Part shown: positions 41,415-50,470 of the stretch, one piece after another
Position numbering within the stretch: position 1 is the stretch's first letter
Layout: the number at the start of each line of letters is the position of its first letter
From: Odiellus spinosus
Lineage: Eukaryota; Arthropoda; Arachnida; Opiliones; Phalangiidae
Length of the DNA: 64,000 bases
Direction: 5' to 3'
NCBI GenBank assembly: GCA_963920705.1
Contig: OY987230.1
Location: 1-64,000, forward strand
The notes under the pieces: generated by a model
Told to the model about the DNA's origin: nothing
Database searches by the model: none
Seen by the model: only the letters and a program-made list of their open reading frames with translations
Position numbers and translations under genes: made by a program

Positions 41415-41552
41415 ACCGTAGGGTAGATAAACTAGGGTATTTCACATTAGCCTCAATGATATATAGAGATGAGATTTCCAAAATGTCTTAGAAAAATGGA
41501 CTCTGAGACAGATTTAATTAATTCATTAGTTTATAAAAATCGGCGGTGGGAC
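41415..41552 (+). repeat. Closing block of copy A
   Basis: Diverged match to 42947-43082. Shared words are GGGTA.ATAAACT.GGGTATT, TAGCC, ATGATATA (ATGGTATA in B), GAGATTT, AAATGTCTTAGAAAA and TGGACTCTGAGACAGA, ending with GGCGG. The spacing from the first block is larger in copy B, mostly because of the MITE there. Confidence 0.75.
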
Positions 41553-41614
41553 ACCACTCCCCCAGTAGGCCACTCTTTGTTAGTGGGCCCGTTTTTTATC
41601 TTGCCTACTTTGGG

Positions 41615-41622
41615 TATAAAAG
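41615..41622 (+). promoter_or_regulatory. TATA box of the candidate gene
   Basis: GGGTATAAAAGGC is a strong Pol II TATA match. It lies 142 bp upstream of the ATG at 41757, which predicts transcription starting near 41643-41648. The TTCAGCG at 41631 resembles an arthropod initiator but is only about 19 bp downstream, closer than usual. Confidence 0.5.
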
Positions 41623-41756
41623 GCTAGGTATTCAGCGAAACAATATCTTTTGACTGCTTAATATCTCGACGTCAACTTGGAAGTATTGGTTAGTCATTAC
41701 TTTGAACTCCAGGGTGGAAGGATAGCGTCTCATCTTCATTAACTGACTGGCGTGCC

Positions 41757-41951
41757 ATGAAACACTCGACCATCACATTGTCAGCAGTATCTACTTATCA
41801 TCTGCATAAGTCATTCTATGAAGAAACCTGCCTGCTAGAAAACCGCGTTATGCGTCAAGACTTTGAGGAAGTGGGAACCCTGAGCAAGAACTTCTACATC
41901 GTCAGCCTGATCATTGCATACATGGAAATATTTATTTTAACCATCGCGTGA
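41757..41951 (+). CDS. Candidate small single-exon protein (64 aa), function unknown
   Basis: I do not recognise this protein. The ATG has a good context (GCC-ATG-A, purine at -3) and is the first ATG of the frame downstream of a TATA box at 41615. TGA at 41949-41951 is followed 15 bp later by AATAAA, so the whole unit fits a compact intronless Pol II transcript of about 350 nt. Residues 1-45 are polar and mixed-charge, starting MKHSTITLSAV, with a single Cys near residue 25. Residues 46-64 are strongly hydrophobic (FYIVSLIIAY..IFILTIA) and run to the stop, suggesting a tail-anchored or short membrane protein. Codon and base use (CATCATCTGC, AACCGCGTT) is richer in GC than its surroundings. 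It sits in the unique spacer between repeat copies A and B. It may instead be a decayed mobile-element exon or a chance frame. Confidence 0.4.
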   Translation: MKHSTITLSAVSTYHLHKSFYEETCLLENRVMRQDFEEVGTLSKNFYIVSLIIAYMEIFILTIA

Positions 41952-41965
41952 ATTACGCTTGACTA

Positions 41966-41999
41966 AATAAATCATATCTGTTATAGAGGTGTTTTTATT
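41966..41999 (+). terminator. Polyadenylation signal of the candidate gene
   Basis: AATAAA at 41966-41971, 15 bp after the TGA, followed at about 10-28 bp by a G/T-rich stretch (GTTATAGAGGTGTTTTTATTT). The spacing is typical of a Pol II cleavage site near 41980. Confidence 0.45.
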
Positions 42000-42127
42000 T
42001 CAATGTCACACATACTTGTTATTTTAAAACCTTTAACTAAGGGATACTGGTCTCTTGTTTACATTTTTAGGTTTTCTAATTTTAGGAATTCCTGAAAAAC
42101 TGTTACCCACCTATATTAAAAACAGGT
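42000..42127. other. AT-rich spacer between candidate gene and copy B
   Basis: About 130 bp with no open frame, hairpin or repeat that I can see. It ends in ACCTATATTAAAAACAGG, whose ATTAAAAACAGG also occurs at the island's left edge. Confidence 0.6.
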
Positions 42128-42217
42128 CAGGTGTCTCAAAATTTCATTAGAAAAGTCTATGGAGATTTGTCTTATGAGGTGGAATCTTTTTTGTCAATGA
42201 TAACTGAGGTTTTCTCC

Positions 42218-42244
42218 TTCTTCTTCTTCTTCTTCTTCTTCTTC
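42218..42244 (+). repeat. TTC microsatellite (9 units), copy B
   Basis: Nine perfect TTC units preceded by TTC-TCC and followed by GTC. It is the counterpart of the tract at 40965-40997. Confidence 0.95.
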
Positions 42245-42259
42245 GTCCGACCGCGAGTC

Positions 42260-42545
42260 CGTTTCATTGAGTGTTTGCATTCGAGAGAGAAAAATTTGTT
42301 AGGCTCGTGGGGGTACTCTATATTTTTCTATACGTTTCGGATGAATACTAAGACTGAGATAACAAAAGCTGTAGATAAGGTTGAAACACCGTGAAAGACG
42401 GCGTGTCATTGGGAGTTTGCATTAGAAAGAGAGAAATGTGTTAGATTTACAAGGGTGTTTTATTATATTTTTATTATACTTTTATTATGTTGAATACTAA
42501 GACTGAATAACAGTAGCTTTGATTACGTTGGATAGGAAGACGGAT
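42260..42545 (+). repeat. Tandem pair of ~140 bp subrepeats in copy B
   Basis: Units begin at 42260 (CGTTTCATTGAGTGTTTGC) and 42402 (CGTGTCATTGGGAGTTTGC). They match the pair at 41013 and 41157 in copy A, and unit 2 is the more degenerate. This gives four related units in the island. Confidence 0.75.
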
Positions 42546-42600
42546 AAAAAGATAACGTTGGTGTATGCAGTTGAATAAAAAACTTGTGTCTAATTAAATA

Positions 42601-42790
42601 CAGGGTGGAACAGATAACAAAACTCAATAGCTTCTATGGGAAAAAATTTCAATGGGATTTTTTCATTGAGCGCGTGCTATCAAAATTAATTTTTCACGTC
42701 TGGCGCGTGTTTATAGCACGCGCTCAATGTTAAAATCCCATTGAAATTTTTTCCCATAGAAGCTATTGAGTTTTGTTATGTTCCACCCTG
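42601..42790. mobile_element. 190 bp MITE with long terminal inverted repeats and TA target duplication
   Basis: The element begins CAGGGTGGAACA and ends TGTTCCACCCTG-like (ATGTTCCACCCTG), flanked by TA on each side (42599-42600 and 42791-42792). The inverted arms run about 60 bp through AACAAAACTCAATAGC, TTCTATGGGAAAAAATTTC and AATGGGATTTT. An inner arm CATTGAGCGCGTGCTAT (42664) pairs with ATAGCACGCGCTCAATG (42713), so nearly the whole element folds on itself. CAGGGTG ends and TA duplication are typical of Tc1/mariner-derived MITEs. There is no coding capacity. It is absent from copy A, so it inserted after the A/B duplication. Confidence 0.85.
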
Positions 42791-43154
42791 TATAAATAAT
42801 AAAGCAGAACGCGAGAGATACAAACGATATATTTTTTGGTTTAAAAGATATAGGACGATGCCTAGAATTCTACGTATTGAGTCAAATGCAAAACAGTGTT
42901 TTTAACGTTTATATTGCGTATTGAATTTTTTTTATCAATGATTATAAGCCACAGGGTACATAAACTTGGGTATTATACAATAGCCCAAATGGTATATAAC
43001 GGTGAGATTTTGAAATGTCTTAGAAAATGGACTCTGAGACAGACGTACAATAAATTGATTTAGTTATAAAAGTTGGCGGGAAATTTAAATGATGCTGCAG
43101 AATTTAAAGGAGTCTAGAAAGGATACGGATATAAGAACAAAATTGGACACACGC

Positions 43155-43313
43155 GCGATAGGACACAATATCGATGGGATATAATCTCGATGGGACGCAA
43201 TCTCGACAGAACATAATGTCGATGCAACACAATCTTGATAGACCGTAATCTTCATGTACATAATCTCAAGTGGAATCTTTATCGATAGTTCACAACCTCG
43301 AAAGGACATTTTG
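43155..43313. repeat. 16 bp minisatellite, ten units
   Basis: Units start at 43155, 43171, 43187, 43203, 43219, 43235, 43251, 43266, 43282 and 43298. All are 16 bp except the one at 43251, which is 15. The consensus is about TCGATRGRACAYAATC and TCGA opens most units. Units differ at several positions, so the array is old. A 74-codon reverse-strand frame across it is a by-product; 16 is not a multiple of 3, so no protein repeat results. Confidence 0.9.
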
Positions 43314-43326
43314 TTTCCTTGCCCTT

Positions 43327-43447
43327 CTTGTAATATTTTAGGTAAGGTTACGTTAGTTAATCACTCGAACTACGTCATCCCTCCAACTAGTTAAACACTT
43401 GCTCTAACCCATTCCTCTTATAATATTATAGGTAAGGTTACGTTAGT
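43327..43447. repeat. ~90 bp repeat, copies 1 and 2 (AGGTAAGGTTACGTTAGT)
   Basis: TAATATTTTAGGTAAGG and TAATATTATAGGTAAGG, each followed by TTACGTTAGT, lie 90 bp apart. A more degenerate relative at 44167-44262 (GTAAGGTCACGTC.. to ..TCTCTTATAA) keeps the order of short words in between. AG-GTAAGG also matches a 5' splice consensus, but no exon is recognisable upstream. Confidence 0.65.
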
Positions 43448-44100
43448 AGAGTGCAACAGTCTCAGTCTGATTTAGTTGCAGTCGACGCGAAGTCAGCCCC
43501 TTTTGAGTATTCGAACTTTCGGTACTATCATGTGTTCGACATAACGAACTTTCGGACTCGTCGTCCAATTCTTACAATGGGATGTAAATACGTTTTTCAG
43601 TTGGCCTATCGCCAGTAGGCCAAATCCGTTTTTTAAGGGAAGTCGACGTAGTTTTTCGAGAGATAAAAGTCATTTGCGCCTATGGATAGAACACATTCTC
43701 TCTCTGTCATTCATGCGTTCAACATCGTGTAAAAAAAAAAAGTTGACGTCTCTAGCCTGCTGCAGAGGTGGAAGTTCCGTGGTGACGCCTAGAATGTCTT
43801 AGCCTTCAAGGATTAGGATAGGCCAAGTAGAGGACAAGTAGTGGATAGATGCCTGGGGCCATCATCCTGTACATCTCTTGGACAGCAGAGTAAAGGAAGA
43901 CTTACGTTTCTTTAGGAACAGTGCGGAGGACTTAGCATAGTTTTTTGCAAATATGTTCTTTAACGCGATGTTGTTTTTACGACTTCGTTTGCTTTTTTTT
44001 GCAGGGCTCTTTGAATTTATGAGAATTATACTTGTAATAATAAAGTTTAATGTTTATTCTGGTCTCGATCGTCTCGTTAATTCTCGAGTAGATATTTTAG
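43448..44100 (+). other. Non-repetitive stretch, possible LTR or 3' exon remnant
   Basis: This stretch has a higher GC content than the satellite. It contains TCTCAGTCTGA (initiator-like, about 43457), a perfect 8 bp hairpin, an A-run near 43730, and then CTTTTTTTTGCAG (a good 3' splice acceptor ending at 44004) and AATAAA at 44039-44044 with T/G-rich sequence downstream. The arrangement would fit the R/U5 of a solo LTR or a terminal non-coding exon. I cannot find a long open frame, TG..CA ends or a target duplication, so the nature is open. Confidence 0.25.
43601..43623. repeat. Perfect 8 bp hairpin
   Basis: TTGGCCTA, a 7-base loop, then TAGGCCAA. It lies within the LTR-like or exon-like stretch and has no T-run after it, so it is not a bacterial-type terminator. 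CAGTAGGCCA also occurs near 41563. Confidence 0.8.
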
Positions 44101-45656
44101 TATCTTAGTGGATGTTCATGGTAATCACTTTTCGTTATCTTTAACTTAGCAGATTAAAACAACGCTAGTAAGGTCACGTCAGGCTAGTATATTTTATCAT
44201 TCGAATTAGCCAATATCCCTTTAGCTAGTAATCCCTTGGTATCACCCTTCTCTCTTATAATTGACGAGTTCGGAATTGAAGCGAATCTTCCAGAGCCATG
44301 GCGCGATTGAGGTATAACATCGTTATGCCGCTTTCGTCGTTCTTATTCTAAACTAAGCGTAGTGGATGAATACATGGATGGAAACAAAGAAAGAGTCATC
44401 ATATTATATGTAACGGCAAATTCGGACTTTATTTATATTTTCTTATATAACCTTTAAAATCTTTGACTCCTACCCTTTAATTCGTAAATACTTTTATTTG
44501 TAAAGGGCAGAGACTCCGCCCCCCCCCCAGAACAATTACAGTCGTAGGGTGTTTTTTCTTTTAGGTCTTCCGATACGCGTATCTAGCTAGCGCGAGGTCG
44601 GAGGTTAGAGTTGTAATGGTTCTTCTTGCACATGGACTTCCTTTTTTTTATAAATCGGTACCATGTGTACTCAATTTTAAGAAAACTTTAAATTCCTTTT
44701 AGTTGCCATGCCCGCGTATGCCGCGTCATGGTACCAATTATATATTTTCCTACTTACTGGTATCCTGAGGTTGGACTGGAGACTTAAAAGCGAGAGGTCA
44801 TAATTTTTAAATTGAGTTTAAATATACGGAGTAAGAAAAAGGCTTGATCGCCATGTACAAAATAAAATCTAACCGGGCAATCAGATGATTCGAAATCACG
44901 CGATGACGAGACGTCAGCGACCAGTATTCTGTATACATTTCAATCTTTAATTGTGCGCGTCAGTCCACCATTATTTGTGCGCGTCGTGTAACGCGTCCTC
45001 ACAGGAAAACGAGTGAGTTCAAAGCTATTTTAAAAGGGTACCAATTAATTAGGTCAAAGCTATTAATCTAATAGCCCATGAGGTGCACCATGGCAGACCA
45101 GTATTTATTAAGTGTTGTTAATAATTTTCATTAACCGGCAAATAAACTGAATGGTTTCATTTTAAATCTAAGTGAAAAATGAAAATTAAACGGTATAAAC
45201 CATCAAAATGAAAACAACGGCTTAAGCGATGTTAATATTCATCTAAATCGAAAGCACTTCTGAATTAAACTGTGTGAAATGAAATTTAAGAACTATAGTT
45301 TTATGCTGAGAGTATTGACGTGTTCGTTCTGCGGGAGCTCGAGGGAATATTTTTGAATATGGCAAAAACAAGAACTTAATCAATTTACTTTTAAAAAGAT
45401 CGAATAACGTGCTGCGATCGAGATTAAAAAAGATGTCGCGTGCACCATAGGATATTTAATCTTAAACCACAGTTATAGGGCCCCATAATTTAGAACAACA
45501 ATAACCGATTATAAAGTTTGTACAATATAAAATAATCATATATATTAAATCATTTCAATTTAAACTTGTAAATTTGCAATTTTAATTCCTACCACTAAAT
45601 TAAAAAAAAATGGGTTAATTGATTTACAAGTGTTTAATTTTTCCAAAAGCAAACAC
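44101..45656. other. AT-rich intergenic-type DNA without recognisable genes
   Basis: About 1.5 kb with stops in all frames. Noticeable items are the third, degenerate copy of the 90 bp repeat (44167-44262), a run of ten C at 44519-44528, an inverted GGTACCATG/CATGGTACC pair near 44658 and 44728, and two GTGCGCGTC words near 44954 and 44978. Nothing here identifies a family. Confidence 0.6.
44519..44528 (+). repeat. C10 homopolymer
   Basis: Ten consecutive C in otherwise AT-rich surroundings. It is a likely sequencing or assembly weak point. Confidence 0.9.
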
Positions 45657-46588
45657 AAATTATACAAAAACGTTGTTTTGCTTCGCACTTCAAAAAAGTG
45701 CATTTATAGGTAAGAATTTCAAACCCGTGAAGGGACAGAAATTATAAATTCACAGTGAAAGAAATATGAAAGTCACAGTCTAAGAAATCATAAAGCTATA
45801 ATTATTATACAAAAACGTTGTTTTGCTTCGTACTTCAAAAATGTGCATTTAAAGGTTAGAATTTCAAACCCGTGAAGGGACAGAAATTATAAATTCACAG
45901 TGAAAGAAATATGAAAGTCACAGTCTAAGAAATCATAAAGCTATAATTATAATAATTAATATGAATAAAAAATTTACAAAAAAATGACGTATAAATTCGG
46001 CCTATCGAAACTTTTACTTATGTAGATTTAATGATTAGAAACTTTATAAAGAGGCGAATGTTTCCTTTTACTAACTGAAAACTGCAACCATCCATCCTAA
46101 CAACTAAACATTTTAAAAACGGGGGCAGGAACTATTTGGTATTATGCTATTCTACCTTTCCACGCATAGTTGGCTTTTAGTTAACCTTACCAAGAGTGAA
46201 TTCTACAACAGAATGATTTCTGCATAATTAAGAGTTTCGATAGGCCGAATTTATACGTCATTTTTTTGTAAATTTTTTATTCATATTAATTATTATAATT
46301 ATAGCTTTATGATTTCTTAGACTGTGACTTTCATATTTCTTTCACTGTGAATTTATAATTTCTGTCCCTTCACGGGTTTGAAATTCTAACCTTTAAATGC
46401 ACATTTTTGAAGTACGAAGCAAAACAACGTTTTTGTATAATAATTATAGCTTTATGATTTCTTAGACTGTGACTTTCATATTTCTTTCACTGTGAATTTA
46501 TAATTTCTGTCCCTTCACGGGTTTGAAATTCTTACCTATAAATGCACTTTTTTGAAGTGCGAAGCAAAACAACGTTTTTGTATAATTT
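45657..46588. mobile_element. Foldback element, 355 bp arms and 222 bp loop
   Basis: The left arm 45657-46011 and right arm 46234-46588 are the same length and, by eye, exact inverted copies. Each arm has two tandem ~145 bp subunits (TATACAAAAACGTTG at 45661 and 45806) plus an inner tail ending TCGGCCTATCGAAAC. The two subunits within an arm differ at several sites (GCACTTC/GTACTTC, AAAAAAGTG/AAAAATGTG, TATAGGTAAG/TAAAGGTTAG). Each difference is mirrored in the opposite arm, so the arms have been copied or corrected as wholes. The loop (46012-46233) has no open frame. The structure is that of a non-autonomous foldback transposon. Its right end is also the island's border with the satellite. 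Confidence 0.85.
46012..46233. other. Loop of the foldback element
   Basis: 222 bp of single-copy AT-rich sequence between the inverted arms. It includes a short GGGGGCAGG patch. No frame longer than a few dozen codons, no transposase remnant and no RNA gene are visible. Confidence 0.7.
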
Positions 46589-48940
46589 TGATATTGTATG
46601 ATTTCTTGAATTGGCCATATTTTTCTTGTTTTTCAACGGATTTTCCAAAACTATTGTTTTTTAGATAGACCAAAATTTGGTCTTTCGAGTGGTCTTAATT
46701 TGGTCTAAATCGCTTAAAATTCAAAAGTTTTGTGTCCATTTGAATACAATAATCTTTAATTTTTAAGCGTTTTTGCTTAATTTTAACCAATTTTATATTT
46801 GTCACAATTTTGCAATTTAGACAAAACCAAAGTCATTCGAAAGAGCAATTAATGGACAGTCTAAATAATAAGTGTTTTCAAAAATCCGTTGAAAAACAAG
46901 AAAAATATGGCCAATTCAAGAAATCATACAATATCAAAATAGTCAAATTTCAGATTTTCAAAATTCGCTTTTTGATATTAGATGTTTTTTGAATTGTCCA
47001 TATTTTCCATGTTTTTCAACGGATTTTTGAAAACTCTTATTATTAAGACTGTCCATTAATTGCTCTTTCGAATGACTTTGTTTTTGTCTAAATTGCAAAA
47101 TTGTGACAAATATAAAATTGGTTAAAATTAAGCAAAAACGCTTAAAAATCCAAGATTATTGGATTCAAATGGACACAAAACTTTTGATTTTTAAGCGATT
47201 TAGACAATATTAAGACCACTCGAAAGAGCAAATATTGGTCTATCTGAAAATCAAGAGTTTTGGAAAATCCGTTGAAAAACATGGAAAATATGGAAAGTTC
47301 AAAAAACATCTAATATCAAAAAGCGAATTTTGAAAATCTGAAATTTGACTATTTTGATATTCTATGATTTCTTGAATTGGCCATATTTTTCTTGTTTTTC
47401 AACGGATTTTCCAAAACTATTGTTTTTTAGATAGACCAAAATTTGGTCTTTCGAGTGGTCTTAATTTTGTCTAAATCGCTTAAAAATCAAAAGTTTTGTG
47501 TCCATTTGAATCCAATAATCTTGGATTTTTAAGCGTTTTTGCTTAATTTTAACCAATTTTATATTTGTCTTAATTTTGCAATTTAGACAAAACCAAAGTC
47601 ATTCGAAAGAGCAATTAATGGACAGTTTAAATAATAAGAGTTTTCAAAAATCCGTTGAAAAACATGGAAAATATGGACAATTCAAAAAACATCTAATATC
47701 AAAAAGCGAATTTTGAAAATCTGAAATTTGACTATTTTGATATTGTATGATTTCTTGAATTGGCCATATTTTTCTTGTTTTTCAACGGATTTTCCAAAAC
47801 TATTGTTTTTTAGATAGATCAAAATTTGGTCTTTCGAGTGGTCTTAATTTTGTCTAAATCGCTTAAAATTCAAAAGTTTTGTGTCCATTTGAATCCAATA
47901 ATCTTGGATTTTTAAGCGTTTTTGATTAATTTTAACCAATTTTATATTTGTCACGTTTTGGCAATTTAGACAAAACCAAAGTCATTCGAAAGAGCAATTA
48001 ATGGACAGTCTAAATAATAAGAGTTTTCAAAAATCCGTTGAAAAACAAGAAAAATATGGCCAATTCAAGAAATCATAGAATATCAAAATAGTCAAATTTC
48101 AGATTTTCAAAATTCGCTTTTTGATATTAGATGTTTTTTGAATTGTCCATATTTTCCATGTTTTTCAACGGATTTTCCAAAACTCTTGTTTTTTAGATAG
48201 ACCAAAATTTGGTCTTTCGAGTGGTCTTAATTTTGTCTAAATCGCTTAAAAATCAAAAGTTTTGTGTCCATTTGAATCCAATAATCTTGGATTTTTAAGC
48301 GTTTTTGCTTAATTTTAACCAATTTTATATTTGTCACAATTTTGCAATTTAGACAAAACCAAAGTCATTCGAAAGAGCAATTAATGGACAGTTTAAATAA
48401 TAAGAGTTTTCAAAAATCCGTTGAAAAACATGGAAAATATGGACAATTCAAAAAACATATAATATCAAAAAGCGAATTTTGAAAATCTGAAATTTGACTA
48501 TTTTGATATTGTATGATTTCTTGAATTGGCCATATTTTTCTTGTTTTTCAACGGATTTTCCAAAACTATTGTTTTTTAGATAGACCAAAATTTGGTCTTT
48601 CGAGTGGTCTTAATTTTGTCTAAATCGCTTAAAATTCAAAAGTTTTGTGTCCATTTGAATCCAATAATCTTGGATTTTTAAGCGTTTTTGCTTAATTTTA
48701 ACCAATTTTATATTTGTCACGTTTTGTCAATTTAGACAAAACCAAAGTCATTCGAAAGAGCAATTAATGGACAGTCTAAATAATAAGAGTTTTCAAAAAT
48801 CCGTTGAAAAACAAGAAAAATATGGCCAATTCAAGAAATCATAGAATATCAAAATAGTCAAATTTCAGATTTTCAAAATTCGCTTTTTGATATTAGATGT
48901 TTTTTGAATTGTCCATATTTTCCATGTTTTTCAACGGATT
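46589..48940. repeat. Satellite segment after the island, rich in L- modules
   Basis: Order S-(rest) L- S+ L+ S- L- S- L- S+ L- S- L- S+. Most L modules are in the - orientation here. The first L- carries AATCTTTAATTTTTAAGCG instead of AATCTTGGATTTTTAAGCG, a change found elsewhere only near 58583. Two L- modules (about 47953 and 48720) have the CACGTTTTG subtype. Confidence 0.7.
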
Positions 48941-50470
48941 TTTGAAAACTCTTATTATTTAAACTGTCCATTAATTGCTCTTTCGAATGACTTTGGTTTT
49001 GTCTAAATTGCAAAATTGTGACAAATATAAAATTGGTTAAAATTAAGCAAAAACGCTTAATAATCCAAGATTGTTGGATTCAAATGGACACAAAACTTTT
49101 GATTTTTAAGCGATTTAGACAAAATTAAGACCACTCGAAAGACCAAATTTTGGTCTATCTAAAAAACAAGAGTTTTGGAAAATCCGTTGAAAAACATGGA
49201 AAATATGGACAATTCAAAAAAGATCTAATATCAAAAAGCGAATTTTGAAAATCTGAAATTTGACTATTTTGATATTCTATGATTTCTTGAATTGGCCATA
49301 TTTTTCTTGTTTTTCAACGGATTTTGGAAAACTCTTATTATTTAGACTGTCCATTAATTGCTCTTTCGAATGACTTTGGTTTTGTCTAAATTGCCAAAAC
49401 GTGACAAATATAAAATTGGTTAAAATTAAGCAAAAACGCTTAAAAATCCAAGATTATTGGATTCAAATGGACACAAAACTTTTGAATTTTAAGCGATTTA
49501 GACAAAATTAAGACCACTCGAAAGACCAAATTTTGGTCTATCTAAAAAACAATAGTTTTGGAAAATCCGTTGAAAAACAAGAAAAATATGGCCAATTCAA
49601 GAAATCATAGAATATCAAAATAGTCAAATTTCAGATTTTCAAAATTCGCTTTTTGATATTAGATGTTTTTTGAATTGTCCATATTTTCCATGTTTTTCAA
49701 CGGATTTTTGAAAACTCTTATTATTTAAACTGTCCATTAATTGCTCTTTCGAATGACTTTGGTTTTGTCTAAATTGCAAAATTGTGACAAATATAAAATT
49801 GGTTAAAATTAAGCAAAAACGCTTAATAATCCAAGATTATTGGATTCAAATGGACACAAAACTTTTGATTTTTAAGCGATTTAGACAAAATTAAGACCAC
49901 TCGAAAGACCAAATTTTGGTCTATCTAAAAAACAAGAGTTTTGGAAAATCCGTTGAAAAACATGGAAAATATGGACAATTCAAAAAAGATCTAATATCAA
50001 AAAGCGAATTTTGAAAATCTGAAATTTGACTATTTTGATATTCTATGATTTCTTGAATTGGCCATATTTTTCTTGTTTTTCAACGGATTTTTGAAAACTC
50101 TTATTATTTAGACTGTCCATTAATTGCTCTTTCGAATGACTTTGGTTTTGTCTAAATTGCCAAAACGTGACAAATATAAAATTGGTTAAAATTAAGCAAA
50201 AACGCTTAAAAATCCAAGATTATTGGATTCAAATGGACACAAAACTTTTGAATTTTAAGCGATTTAGACAAAATTAAGACCACTCGAAAGACCAAATTTT
50301 GGTCTATCTAAAAAACAATAGTTTTGGAAAATCCGTTGAAAAACAAGAAAAATATGGCCAATTCAAGAAATCATAGAATATCAAAATAGTCAAATTTCAG
50401 ATTTTCAAAATTCGCTTTTTGATATTAGATGTTTTTTGAATTGTCCATATTTTCCATGTTTTTCAACGGA
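48940..50470. repeat. Higher-order repeat, period 766 bp, two copies
   Basis: L+ S- L+ S+ occurs twice. GCTTAATAATCC (normally GCTTAAAAATCC) at 49056 and 49822, and AAAAAAGATCTAATATC at about 49217 and 49983, recur at 766. The GATC in the second marker replaces CATC. Confidence 0.75.

Larger units (their letters stand above)
40876..41552 (+). repeat. Island repeat copy A
   Basis: First copy of a direct repeat, about 0.7 kb. It runs from GGTGTCTCAAAATTTC through ATTAGAAAAGTCTATGG, a TTC tract, CCGACCGCGAGTCCG and two internal subrepeats of about 140 bp, to a closing block GGGTAGATAAACTAGGG..GACTCTGAGACAG..CGGCGG. Copy B has the same order of blocks. The reading frame across the first 250 bp stays open in both copies but begins with GTG, not ATG. 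Copy A precedes the candidate gene and copy B follows it, so the pair could be degenerate terminal repeats or simply a segmental duplication. Confidence 0.8.
42128..43083 (+). repeat. Island repeat copy B, interrupted by a MITE
   Basis: Second copy of the segment at 40876-41552, offset 1247 at its start. The opening 55 bp after GGTGTCTC is nearly identical to copy A, and divergence rises beyond it. It contains a TTC tract, two ~140 bp subrepeats (from 42260 and 42402), a 190 bp MITE, and the closing block 42947-43082. The open frame of copy A persists (87 codons, GTG start), with substitutions and indels that cancel around the TTC tract. Copy B is longer because of the MITE and some further unmatched sequence. 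Confidence 0.8.
40851..46588. other. Non-satellite island inserted in one S- module
   Basis: Satellite stops after GACTATT at 40850 and resumes with the next expected bases, TTTTGATATTGTATG, after the foldback arm. The S- on the two sides forms one complete module, so the island is a clean insertion with at most about 3 bp (ATT) of ambiguity or duplication. It has mixed base composition with several GC-richer patches, unlike the satellite. It holds repeat copies A and B, a candidate gene, a MITE, a minisatellite and a terminal foldback element, and looks like a nested mobile-element cluster. Confidence 0.85.

Noticed and set aside
41600..41999. Assigning the small gene to a bracovirus or other viral family
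   Set aside because: Only the compact TATA-to-AATAAA layout suggests it. No recognised motif, integration signal or neighbouring viral gene supports it.
43085..43309. 74-codon reverse-strand frame
   Set aside because: It lies almost wholly on the 16 bp minisatellite, whose period is not a multiple of 3, and it has no promoter or polyadenylation signal on that strand that I can see.
43601..43623. Rho-independent terminator
   Set aside because: The hairpin is not followed by a T-run and the context is eukaryotic.
45657..46588. Foldback arms as a rolling-circle (Helitron) or LTR element
   Set aside because: The repeats are inverted, not direct, and there is no CTRR end with a nearby 3' hairpin.
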